Shown: positions 1 through 5,324 of the stretch, in pieces
Numbering within the stretch: position 1 is the stretch's first letter
How the letters are laid out: every line of letters begins with the position of its first letter
NCBI GenBank assembly: GCA_903930805.1
Contig: CAIYZZ010000096.1
Coordinates: forward strand, 1-8,403
Source: an uncultured Rhodocyclaceae bacterium
Lineage (GTDB): Bacteria > Pseudomonadota > Gammaproteobacteria > Burkholderiales > Rhodocyclaceae
DNA: 8,403 nucleotides
Direction of reading: 5' to 3'
The notes under the pieces: generated by a model
Seen by the model: only the letters and a program-made list of their open reading frames with translations
Databases searched by the model: none
What the model was told of the DNA's origin: nothing
Program-made: the position numbers and the translations under genes

Positions 1-63
1 GAAGAGCCTCCCCTCCCCTGCAATTCATGCAAGGTTGGACCGATTGTAACTGATCCTTTCTAG
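1..63 (+). CDS. Possible 3' end of a convergent gene (partial, unrecognised)
   Basis: Frame 1 is open from the window edge to a TAG at 61-63, giving about 20 codons that end in ...CNSCKVGPIVTDPF. A perfect 8-bp hairpin starts only five bases after the stop, which is the arrangement expected for the end of a plus-strand gene facing the minus-strand cluster. The piece is too short to recognise a family, and frames 2 and 3 are also open for 15 or more codons, so openness alone proves little. It contains a CxxC pair, which could suggest metal or redox binding but may be chance. No function is assigned. Confidence 0.25.
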   Translation, partial: EEPPLPCNSCKVGPIVTDPF

Positions 64-67
64 CCTG

Positions 68-86
68 CCGCACCTGGGAGGTGCGG
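68..86 (+). terminator. Hairpin, possible terminator of a plus-strand gene
   Basis: CCGCACCT and AGGTGCGG form a perfect 8-bp GC-rich stem around a GGG loop. On the plus strand the stem is followed by GTGTTTC, a weak T-tract, and it starts five bases after the TAG of the possible partial gene. On the minus strand it is followed by CAGGCTAG, with no T-tract. It therefore fits a modest plus-strand intrinsic terminator better than a minus-strand one, though it could act as a bidirectional barrier between convergent genes. Confidence 0.45.
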
Positions 87-138
87 GTGTTTCACGCCGC
101 GACGCAGTACGGTTAAAGGGGCAAATAAATGAAGATGT

Positions 139-163
139 GCCGTCCCGCCAGCGCCGACTTTTT
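139..163 (-). repeat. Dispersed ~24-bp repeat, copy A (inverted relative to the others)
   Basis: Read on the minus strand this is an A-run followed by GTCGGCGCTGGCGGGAC and GGC, identical over 24 bases to the copies at 1570 and 6638. It lies downstream of the last gene of the cluster, just beyond a hairpin that follows that gene's stop. Its orientation is opposite to the other three copies. The core is not itself a strong palindrome. Confidence 0.85.
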
Positions 164-167
164 GCCG

Positions 168-188
168 GCGAGATGGTGTCTATCTCGC
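168..188 (-). terminator. Hairpin immediately after the last cluster gene
   Basis: GCGAGAT and ATCTCGC make a perfect 7-bp stem with a 7-base loop, beginning directly next to the TAA stop (189-191) of the TM0996-type gene. The position is typical for the end of an operon. The minus-strand sequence after the stem is CGGCAAAAAG, so no U-tract follows and it is not a canonical intrinsic terminator. It may stabilise the transcript's 3' end or act together with Rho. Confidence 0.4.
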
Positions 189-425
189 TTATTGCGCCAA
201 CCACTGCTCGACTTTGCTGCGAGCAGGGATGCCGCCGGCATGCACCACCTTGCCGTCGATGACCACGCCGGGCGTGCTCATCACGCCATAACCCATGATG
301 TCCTTGATTTCCTCCACCTTTTCCAGCTGGACGGCAACGCCGCGCGCAGCGGCGACTTCCTCGATCAGTTTGAGGGTTGTCTTGCAATTGGCACAGCCGG
401 TGCCGAGGACTTTGATGTTTTTCAT
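189..425 (-). CDS. Small TM0996/MTH895-type thioredoxin-fold protein (partner of the permease)
   Basis: This is a 78-residue cytoplasmic protein of the small redox-active disulfide (thioredoxin/glutaredoxin-like) family. The active site is in GTGCANCK, with Cys11 and Cys14 as a CxxC pair after the first strand. MSTPGVVIDGKVV (residues 49-61) carries the cis-proline TP motif and the following strand. Length matches the family, which usually has about 75-90 residues. I chose the ATG at 423-425 because AAAGGAA lies at 431-437, a good Shine-Dalgarno that overlaps the permease stop; longer in-frame extensions only read through the permease gene antiphase. It follows the permease by 11 bases, so the two are almost certainly co-translated. 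Such proteins are often found beside UPF0718/ArsP-like permeases. A role in reducing or delivering the permease's thiol-reactive substrate is inference. A paralogue is encoded at 4391-4636. Confidence 0.9.
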   Translation of the reverse strand: MKNIKVLGTGCANCKTTLKLIEEVAAARGVAVQLEKVEEIKDIMGYGVMSTPGVVIDGKVVHAGGIPARSKVEQWLAQ

Positions 426-436
426 GGGGCTTCCTT

Positions 437-1492
437 TCACAGCAAGAGGTTGAACACATAACCGACCAGCAGGATGCCTGCGGCCACCACACCGGCGAAG
501 GTGGCGATGAGCTGGGGCTTGAGTACCTTCCTCAGGATGATCATTTCCGGAGCAGAGAGCGCGATCACGCTCATCATGAAGGCCAGCACCGTGCCCAGTG
601 CCGCGCCCTTGCCGATCAGTGCTTCGACGACAGGAATGATGCCGGCAGCGTTCGAGTACATTGGGACGCCGATGGCGACGGCAGCAATCACTGACCACCA
701 GGGCGCATCCTTGCCCATGATCGAGGCCATGAAATCTTCCGGCACATAGCCGTGGATGCCGGCGCCGAGGGCGATACCGGCGAGAATGTAGGGCCAGACC
801 TTGCCGACGATTTCGCGTACATGCTGAAAGCCACCGTCGATGCGCTCGCCCCAGCGCATGGCGGACAGTTCGACCGCGCCGGCGCTCTGGCTATTCTGCA
901 TGGCGCGCACCCAGTCTTCCAGATGCTGCTCCATTCCCAGCTTGCCGATCACCATTCCGGCGACGATGGCGACCAACAGCCCCATGACCAGATAAAGCCC
1001 CGCTACCTTCCAGCCGAACATGCCGAACAGCAGCGCCAGGGCTACTTCATTCACCATCGGCGCCGAGATCAGAAACGAAAACGTCACCCCCAGCGGCACG
1101 CCGGCCTGCAAGAAGCCGATGAACAGCGGCACGGCGGAGCAGGAGCAGAACGGCGTAACGATGCCGAGCGTCGCCGCCATCGCGTTGCCGATACCGAGCC
1201 GCTTGCCGGAGAGCATGGCGCGGGTGCGTTCGGGCGAGACGAAGGTGTGCACGATGCCCATCACAAAGACGATGCCAGTCAGCAACAGCAGCACCTTGGG
1301 CGTGTCGTAGAAAAAGAACTGCAGCGCACCGCCGAGATGGCTGTCGCGTTCTACCGGCAGCACCGCGACCAGCGCCTCGGAAACGGGGATCAGCATCTGG
1401 TAAAGCCCAAACCACGCCAGTGCAGCCAGTGCGAGGAACAGAAATGGCTGCTGATTTGGCCAGCGTATGAGCTGAAGGGGAAGGGCTCGCAT
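437..1492 (-). CDS. ArsP/YraQ-like (UPF0718, DUF318) permease
   Basis: This is a 351-residue inner-membrane permease with about eight hydrophobic segments. Signature features are VTPFCSCSAVPLF (residues 112-124, with Cys116 and Cys118), SAPMVNEVALAL (143-154), and a second half with GVPMYSNAAGIIPVVEAL (275-292) and LSAPEMIILRKV (312-323). The internal near-duplication of a proline-containing loop is typical of the family. ArsP members export trivalent organoarsenicals and use conserved cysteines, but other UPF0718 proteins have unknown substrates, so I give no symbol. The start is the ATG at 1490-1492, preceded by CGGAG at 1500-1504. A longer in-frame version from a GTG at 1604-1606 would translate straight through a dispersed repeat and looks wrong. 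The gene has a roughly 140-base leader with strong hairpins and is followed at 11 bases by a thioredoxin-fold gene. Confidence 0.88.
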   Translation of the reverse strand: MRALPLQLIRWPNQQPFLFLALAALAWFGLYQMLIPVSEALVAVLPVERDSHLGGALQFFFYDTPKVLLLLTGIVFVMGIVHTFVSPERTRAMLSGKRLGIGNAMAATLGIVTPFCSCSAVPLFIGFLQAGVPLGVTFSFLISAPMVNEVALALLFGMFGWKVAGLYLVMGLLVAIVAGMVIGKLGMEQHLEDWVRAMQNSQSAGAVELSAMRWGERIDGGFQHVREIVGKVWPYILAGIALGAGIHGYVPEDFMASIMGKDAPWWSVIAAVAIGVPMYSNAAGIIPVVEALIGKGAALGTVLAFMMSVIALSAPEMIILRKVLKPQLIATFAGVVAAGILLVGYVFNLLL

Positions 1493-1499
1493 TGGGTGA

Positions 1500-1534
1500 C
1501 TCCGAGGCAAAGATTGCGGGGAAAGCCTCCCCGC
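1500..1534 (-). promoter_or_regulatory. Structured leader of the permease gene (two competing hairpins)
   Basis: Read on the minus strand, GCGGGGA and TCCCCGC (1516-1534) form a 7-bp stem with a GGCTT loop, followed by AATCTTTG. A second pairing is possible between GAGGC inside that hairpin (1525-1529) and GCCTC (1504-1508), which directly abuts the permease Shine-Dalgarno CGGAG at 1500-1504. The two pairings exclude each other, the layout expected of an attenuator or a ribosome-site switch. No ligand-binding domain is recognised, and a GC-rich leader can form such pairings by chance. Confidence 0.4.
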
Positions 1535-1569
1535 CTGTTCAGAAGACGAAAGTGGCGGGAAAAGGATGC

Positions 1570-1593
1570 AAAAGTCGGCGCTGGCGGGACGGC
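1570..1593 (+). repeat. Dispersed ~24-bp repeat, copy B
   Basis: This is an exact 24-base match to copies A and D: AAAA, then GTCGGCGCTGGCGGGAC, then GGC. It lies in the gap between the CDF gene stop (1633) and the permease start (1492). With copy C it brackets the CDF gene in direct orientation. In the transcript (minus) strand it ends in UUUU, but no stem immediately precedes those bases. Confidence 0.9.
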
Positions 1594-1602
1594 TTCTGCG
1601 CG

Positions 1603-1621
1603 ACACCGCGTCAGGCGGTGT
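1603..1621 (-). other. Hairpin just after the CDF gene
   Basis: ACACCGC and GCGGTGT form a perfect 7-bp stem around a 5-base loop, 11 bases beyond the CDF stop codon. The minus-strand sequence after it (CGCGCAGAAGCC) has no U-tract and runs into repeat copy B about ten bases later. It may be a 3'-end stabiliser or a weak terminator between the CDF gene and the permease module. Confidence 0.4.
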
Positions 1622-1632
1622 GTGCTCGCAAT

Positions 1633-2562
1633 TCAGGGCCGAGTGTCCGTGTCGCGCCCGGCCCGTTGCAGCGGTGCCCAGGGCACCGTTTCCGGCTGGA
1701 AGGTGGTGTGGCCGATGCCATGATCTTCCGCTTCTTGCCTCAGCCCGTCGAGGACGGCGGGCCAGTCGCTCATTTCATTCAAGCGCACATGAGCCGAGAG
1801 CGCCAGCCGCTCGCCAGACAGCGCCCAGACGTGCAGGTCATGCACTTCCAGCACACCGGGTACGGCGGCCAGTTTGTGCCCGAGGTCTTCCAGAGCAATG
1901 TGGAAAGGCACCCCATCGAGCAAACCATGCAGCGCGTCGCGCAGCAGGCGCAGACTGGAGGCCAGCACCAGTCCGCCGATCAGGATCGAGAGCAGCGGGT
2001 CGATCGGCGTCCAGCCGGTGACCCAGACGACGATGCCGGCGGCAATCGCTGCCACCGAGCCGAGCACGTCGCCCAGCACATGCAGGAAGGCACCGCGCAC
2101 GTTGATGTTCTGCTGGCCGTGCGAAAGCATCCAGGCAACAAAAAGATTGACGCCGAGACCGACCACGGCCACGGCACTGACCAGCGCTCCCTCGATGGCG
2201 TGCGGCGACTGGAAGCGCGACCAAGCTTCCATGCCGATGCCGGCCACCACCGCCAGCATGGACAGAGCATTGACCAATGCCGCCAGTAGTTCGACGCGAC
2301 CCATGCCGTAGGAGTGCCGCGCCGAAGGCGGCCGGCTGGCAATCCACGCCGCCAGCAGCGCCAGCCCCAGCGCCGCGCCGTCGGTGACCATGTGGCCGGC
2401 ATCGGCCAGCAGTGCCAGCGAACCGCCGCGCCAGCCGGCCATGGCTTCGACGACGGCAAAGGCCCAGGTCAGGCCCAGCGCAATGAACAGGCGGCGGCGC
2501 TGCTCTGGGGTATCGGTGCTGCCGTGGTTGTGGCCGTCGTGATCGGGGTGGGTTGCGCTCAT
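1633..2562 (-). CDS. Cation diffusion facilitator (CDF) metal exporter, CzcD/ZitB-like
   Basis: This 309-residue inner-membrane protein exports a divalent cation, most likely Zn(II) or Co/Cd, by proton antiport. It opens with a His/Asp-rich tail (MSATHPDHDGHNHG). Six membrane segments lie between about residues 26 and 205. The two transport-site HxxxD motifs are visible: AGHMVTDGA (His57, Asp61) and HVLGDVLGS (His161, Asp165), and the HD-HD pattern is that of zinc-type CDFs. A cytoplasmic C-terminal ferredoxin-like domain carries HDLHVWALS (241-249) and GIGHTTFQPE (282-291). Length is normal for the family. The ATG at 2560-2562 has only a short GAG about six bases upstream. The gene is enclosed by two direct copies of the 24-base repeat, as if a cassette. 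Its presence broadens the island from arsenic to divalent metals. Confidence 0.92.
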   Translation of the reverse strand: MSATHPDHDGHNHGSTDTPEQRRRLFIALGLTWAFAVVEAMAGWRGGSLALLADAGHMVTDGAALGLALLAAWIASRPPSARHSYGMGRVELLAALVNALSMLAVVAGIGMEAWSRFQSPHAIEGALVSAVAVVGLGVNLFVAWMLSHGQQNINVRGAFLHVLGDVLGSVAAIAAGIVVWVTGWTPIDPLLSILIGGLVLASSLRLLRDALHGLLDGVPFHIALEDLGHKLAAVPGVLEVHDLHVWALSGERLALSAHVRLNEMSDWPAVLDGLRQEAEDHGIGHTTFQPETVPWAPLQRAGRDTDTRP

Positions 2563-2583
2563 ACGGCACTCAACGATGCGATG

Positions 2584-2608
2584 AAAAAGTCGGCGCTGGC
2601 AGGACGGC
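2584..2608 (+). repeat. Dispersed ~24-bp repeat, copy C (one mismatch)
   Basis: AAAAA, then GTCGGCGCTGGCAGGAC, then GGC: the same unit with a single G-to-A change relative to the other copies. It fills much of the 69-base gap between the rhodanese stop (2632) and the CDF start (2562), in the same orientation as copies B and D. A five-base CTGGC/GCCAG pairing with the flank is possible but is not shared by the other copies. Confidence 0.88.
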
Positions 2609-2631
2609 GTCGCCAGGGTGTCGATGGTACG

Positions 2632-3564
2632 TCAGAGTTCGAAATCGGCATCGAATGGCTTGCTCCCTTTGACGATCGGCAGGGTCATGGTGCGATCCCA
2701 ATCACCCCAGCCGCCGTTATAGATATGCACATCACGGTAGCCGAGTGCTTTGAGCTGTAACCAGGCCAGCGTCGAGCGGAAACCGTCGTGGCAGTAAATG
2801 ATGACAGTGCTGTCCTTCGACACGGTTTTGTACATGGCCGCCAATTCTTCCATCGACTTCCACTGCTGCGACTGCCCATCGGTACCTTGCAGACTGACGA
2901 TATTGATCGCCCCGGGAATATGGCCACCCTGTACCGCGTGCTGGATGCGATTGCCGTCGTACATGTCGGTGGGGCGTGCGTCGATCAGGGTGATCTTCGC
3001 GTCGCGTTCGGCAACGACACGGCGATAGACCTCCGGCCAGGCGACAAGACGTTTGGCATCGGCTACCTTAAGTGTCACCTTGCCGGCTGGCTTGGCGGTG
3101 GTTATTGTCCTGGTCAAGTCGTTGAAGCCGGTCCAGCCCACGGCACCACCGTCGAGCAATTTCACGCGCTTCATGTCGAAGCCATAGAGATCGAGCAGGA
3201 AAAGAACGCGCGAAGCCAGCGCGGTGACGGAATCGTCATACACCACGATGATTGAATCGTCATTGATACCCCAGCGCCGTAGCGTGGCCTGGAAGGCTGC
3301 GCGCGAGGGGAATCGCATGATCGGCATGTCGTCGTTGGCACCGAGGTCGGCGAAGCGCTGTACCTGAATCGCGCCGGGAATATGACCGACGGTGGTGTGG
3401 CGGTGCGGGTGATAGCGCACTTCAAGCACGATCAGCTGCGGATCTTTGAGCTTCTCGGCCAGCCAGTCGGTATCGACGAGGAACTCCGGTTTGTCAGTGG
3501 CTTGGGCGGCATGGGTTGCAAGACCGATCAGCACGGCACTGAGCAAGAAAAACAGTTTTCTCAT
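2632..3564 (-). CDS. Secreted two-domain rhodanese (thiosulfate/3-mercaptopyruvate sulfurtransferase family)
   Basis: This is a 310-residue sulfurtransferase. Residues 1-22 form a Sec signal peptide (MRKLFFLLSAVLIGL, cleavage near ATHAAQA), so it acts in the periplasm. Two rhodanese domains follow. The N-terminal domain (about 28-150) has GHIPGAI at 60-66 but DDS where the catalytic cysteine would be, and is presumably inactive. The C-terminal domain (about 170-300) has GGHIPGAI and the active loop CHDGFRS, with catalytic Cys258. Such enzymes transfer sulfane sulfur from thiosulfate or mercaptopyruvate to a thiol or cyanide acceptor. The ATG at 3562-3564 has a strong GGAGGAA site upstream, and the preceding gene ends 21 bases away, so they are co-transcribed. 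A link to arsenic, for example thioarsenic chemistry or protecting thiols, is inference only. Confidence 0.9.
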   Translation of the reverse strand: MRKLFFLLSAVLIGLATHAAQATDKPEFLVDTDWLAEKLKDPQLIVLEVRYHPHRHTTVGHIPGAIQVQRFADLGANDDMPIMRFPSRAAFQATLRRWGINDDSIIVVYDDSVTALASRVLFLLDLYGFDMKRVKLLDGGAVGWTGFNDLTRTITTAKPAGKVTLKVADAKRLVAWPEVYRRVVAERDAKITLIDARPTDMYDGNRIQHAVQGGHIPGAINIVSLQGTDGQSQQWKSMEELAAMYKTVSKDSTVIIYCHDGFRSTLAWLQLKALGYRDVHIYNGGWGDWDRTMTLPIVKGSKPFDADFEL

Positions 3565-3585
3565 GGGCTTCCTCCGTAGGATTTC

Positions 3586-4389
3586 TTATTCGGCTGGCGG
3601 GAGCAGGGTTTGCACCAGGCCGCGCAAGTTTGTCACCGGCCAGGGTTCCGGAGATAACCGGGGGACGCGGTCGGCATTGGAAATCAGGATCAGCGGCAAT
3701 TTGAAGTCTTCAGGGTCACTCGTGCCATGCTGTCGTTCGTGACCGGCGTGATCGCTGGTCACCACCACCGCATAGGTGCCGCGTTGCCTTACCTGCTCAA
3801 ATAGTGCCGCTAGCGTCGTGTCGATGTCACTCAACTCTGCAAGATAATCCGGTGAAAGCCAGCCTGATTCGGCGCCGGCATATTCCAGACCGCTGATGTG
3901 CAGAAAGACGAAGCGGCGACCCTTTCCCCGAAAGAATGCACTTGCCCGCGCAACGCCGTCGTCTGCTTCCCAAGCGTGCTCATCGACTGCGGGACCAACC
4001 AGATAGCCGAGCTTGGGTTTGGCGTAATAGAAGGCCGTGCGGAAACCGCGCTGCTTGGCAGTGTCGAATAGCGTGGAGTGAGTGACACGCGGATCTCCCG
4101 GCTTCCAGTCGTTATCGACTTTGCCATTTTGTTGTGGCGCCAGCCCTGTCAGCATGGCCGTGTGGGCGATGAGTGTCTTGGGGGGATCGACGCTGCGGCC
4201 ATTCAGGGTGTATTGCCCCTGCTGCATCAGCGCGGACAAGGTTGGCGTGGTCTTCGCGCTCAGGGCGGCGGGATGCAGGGCATCGATGGAAACGACGAGC
4301 ACGCTTTCGCTGTCACTGGCAAAGCCGGGCGCGGCGAGCAACAGGCAAAGACAAGCCCCGCCAATGATCCGGCCCATGCGCGGGTACAT
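3586..4389 (-). CDS. Secreted alkaline-phosphatase-superfamily protein (type I phosphodiesterase/nucleotide pyrophosphatase-like)
   Basis: This is a 267-residue secreted protein with a signal peptide over residues 1-24 (GACLCLLLAAPGFA). Superfamily landmarks are LVVSIDAL (metal ligand Asp36), PPKTLIAHTAMLTG (69-82; Thr72 is the probable nucleophile), SDID (187-190) and VVTSDHAGHERQHGT (209-223; Asp213, His214 and His221 as ligands). Where the family normally has D-x-x-G-H before a Gly/Pro turn, this protein reads LEYAGAESG, suggesting Glu169 and Ala173 replace an Asp and a His zinc ligand. It may thus have one altered metal site, and its substrate is unknown. The start ATG follows the upstream TAA by a single base with no clear Shine-Dalgarno, implying translation by re-initiation. 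Shorter than most nucleotide pyrophosphatases, which have about 350-450 residues. Confidence 0.78.
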   Translation of the reverse strand: MYPRMGRIIGGACLCLLLAAPGFASDSESVLVVSIDALHPAALSAKTTPTLSALMQQGQYTLNGRSVDPPKTLIAHTAMLTGLAPQQNGKVDNDWKPGDPRVTHSTLFDTAKQRGFRTAFYYAKPKLGYLVGPAVDEHAWEADDGVARASAFFRGKGRRFVFLHISGLEYAGAESGWLSPDYLAELSDIDTTLAALFEQVRQRGTYAVVVTSDHAGHERQHGTSDPEDFKLPLILISNADRVPRLSPEPWPVTNLRGLVQTLLPPAE

Positions 4390-4390
4390 G

Positions 4391-4636
4391 TTATGGCTGG
4401 CCAGCGGCCTTGAGCCAGCCGGCTATCTCGTCCTTGCTCGGAATGCGGCCGGAAACCTTGACTGCCTCATTCACCACCAGTGCGGGGGTGCTCATGATCG
4501 GGTAGGCCATGATCTTTGGCATGTCGGTGACGTGTTCGAATTCCGCCGTCAGGCCGAGTTCGGCAACCGCTTCGCGCGCAAGTTGTTCAAGGCGGTTGCA
4601 CTTGGCGCAACCGGTACCGAGTATTTTGATCAGCAT
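4391..4636 (-). CDS. Small TM0996-type thioredoxin-fold protein (second paralogue)
   Basis: An 81-residue cytoplasmic redox protein, paralogous to the one at 189-425. The CxxC site is in GTGCAKCN (Cys10, Cys13). IMSTPALVVNEAVKVSGR carries the cis-proline motif and the closing strands. The ATG at 4634-4636 is preceded by AAAGGAA, a good ribosome site; an in-frame upstream extension of 23 codons lacks family similarity. It lies between the SigZ-like gene (92 bases upstream) and the secreted phosphodiesterase-like gene, which starts one base after its stop. Unlike its paralogue it has no permease next to it; it may serve ArsC, or the sulfur-handling neighbours, as an electron donor. That role is inference. 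Confidence 0.88.
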   Translation of the reverse strand: MLIKILGTGCAKCNRLEQLAREAVAELGLTAEFEHVTDMPKIMAYPIMSTPALVVNEAVKVSGRIPSKDEIAGWLKAAGQP

Positions 4637-4674
4637 GAACGGTTCCTTTCGATGAAATGCAGAGTATGCGTGAG

Positions 4675-4692
4675 CAGGGCAAACCCGCCCTG
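4675..4692 (-). other. Intergenic hairpin between the sigma factor and thioredoxin-fold genes
   Basis: CAGGGC and GCCCTG form a 6-bp GC-rich stem with a 6-base loop in the 92-base gap. No T-tract follows on the minus strand, so it is not a canonical terminator. Nearby, CCGTTATAACGG (4726-4737) is a perfect 12-base palindrome that includes the sigma-factor stop codon. Either could be a regulatory or processing site, but the evidence is structural only. I see no convincing -35/-10 pair in this gap. Confidence 0.3.
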
Positions 4693-4728
4693 GCAGTAAG
4701 CGCAAGCGTACCGGAATGGATGCGGCCG

Positions 4729-5262
4729 TTATAACGGTGGGCGCGGCACGAAGCAGCAGACCCCGCCGGCCGCATCGAAAGTGACCTGGCAGGATTCGGT
4801 CATCCTAGCCTTGAGACGCACCCGCGCCCGCTGCACTCGCGATTTGGCCGCAGGCAGGGAGAGTCCGAGACGTTTGGCGAATTCCTGCTGCGTCATGCCT
4901 TCAATGTCACAGAGGGTTATGGCTTCGCGGTCCTGCGGCGAGATCTCGGCAAGTATGCGCGGCAGGCATTGCGCCAGGCTATCCACCACTGCCGCTGCGA
5001 TCTCGGGTTCTGCCATGAGATCATCGGGAAGCGGTACCTGATCCCTGGCCAGACGCAGGCGGTCGATCAGCAGGTTGCGCGCAACATGAAACAGCCAGGC
5101 GCGGGGATTGCCAATACCGCACAGGCCATTGGCCTGCCGCAATGCCCGCAGGAAAACCTCCTGCAACAAGTCGTCGCCCTCAGCGTCACTGCCCGCACGG
5201 TGACGCAAGAAACGGCGCAGTTCTGTTTCGTGCCTATCCCAAGCCTCGGTGACGCAGCGCAT
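4729..5262 (-). CDS. sigZ: ECF RNA polymerase sigma factor, SigZ-like
   Basis: A 177-residue sigma-70-family factor of the ECF type. Region 2 includes DDLLQEVFLRAL (30-41) and PRAWLFHVARNLLIDRLR (53-70), the core-binding and -10-recognising helices. Region 4 spans DREAITLCDIEGMTQQEFAKRLG and the HTH helix SLPAAKSRVQRAR (135-147). After region 4 a short tail, ESCQVTFDAAGGVCC plus VPRP, carries Cys158, Cys169 and Cys170; a Cys-bearing tail with an FDxxG motif is characteristic of SigZ proteins. No anti-sigma gene is adjacent, so the tail may itself sense thiols or metal (inference). The ATG at 5260-5262 has no Shine-Dalgarno; the stop of a 19-codon ORF lies two bases before it, suggesting translational coupling. 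The gene is part of the run leading from acr3. Confidence 0.85.
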   Translation of the reverse strand: MRCVTEAWDRHETELRRFLRHRAGSDAEGDDLLQEVFLRALRQANGLCGIGNPRAWLFHVARNLLIDRLRLARDQVPLPDDLMAEPEIAAAVVDSLAQCLPRILAEISPQDREAITLCDIEGMTQQEFAKRLGLSLPAAKSRVQRARVRLKARMTESCQVTFDAAGGVCCFVPRPPL

Positions 5263-5264
5263 GC

Positions 5265-5324
5265 CTAGACCACGCTGTCGGTCGGCATGGAGCTGGCATC
5301 AACGCCGCAGATGTCGATGTTCAT
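5265..5324 (-). CDS. Possible 19-residue leader peptide between acr3 and sigZ
   Basis: The ATG at 5322-5324 overlaps the acr3 stop as ATGA, and the TAG at 5265-5267 is two bases before the sigZ ATG. A strong Shine-Dalgarno, AAAGGA at 5331-5336, stands six bases ahead of this ATG, whereas sigZ has none. The peptide begins [12 protein letters not shown] and contains one cysteine. The arrangement suggests its translation carries ribosomes to sigZ. I recognise no family. An alternative is that the ORF is merely a spacer that opens the sigZ start. Confidence 0.5.
   Translation of the reverse strand: MNIDICGVDASSMPTDSVV

Noticed and set aside
1..188. A tRNA or other structured RNA gene in the left intergenic stretch
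   Set aside because: The hairpins are simple and isolated; there is no T-loop-like GTTCGA motif, acceptor pairing or cloverleaf arrangement.
426..698. In-frame upstream extension of the TM0996-type gene
   Set aside because: It overlaps the end of the permease in another frame, has composition typical of a shadow frame, and the internal ATG has a strong Shine-Dalgarno and exactly the family's start.
1570..1593. Repeat copies as intrinsic terminators (they end in UUUU on the transcript strand)
   Set aside because: No stem abuts the U-run in a way shared by the copies, copy A is in the opposite orientation, and copy D is within a functional gene.
1493..1606. In-frame N-terminal extension of the permease from a GTG at 1604-1606
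   Set aside because: It would translate through repeat copy B (SRPASADF) and the leader hairpin, has no ribosome site, and is followed by an ATG at 1490-1492 with a proper CGGAG site and family-like N-terminus.
752..1723. Long plus-strand frame of about 323 codons opposite the permease
   Set aside because: Same antisense artefact: His/Gln/Arg-rich, no recognisable domain, and it crosses the leader and repeat copy B.
2563..2583. A -24/-12 sigma-54 promoter (CGGCAC ... TGC) near 2576
   Set aside because: It is on the plus strand, facing away from the genes, and the GG-to-GC spacing is one base too long for a sigma-54 promoter.
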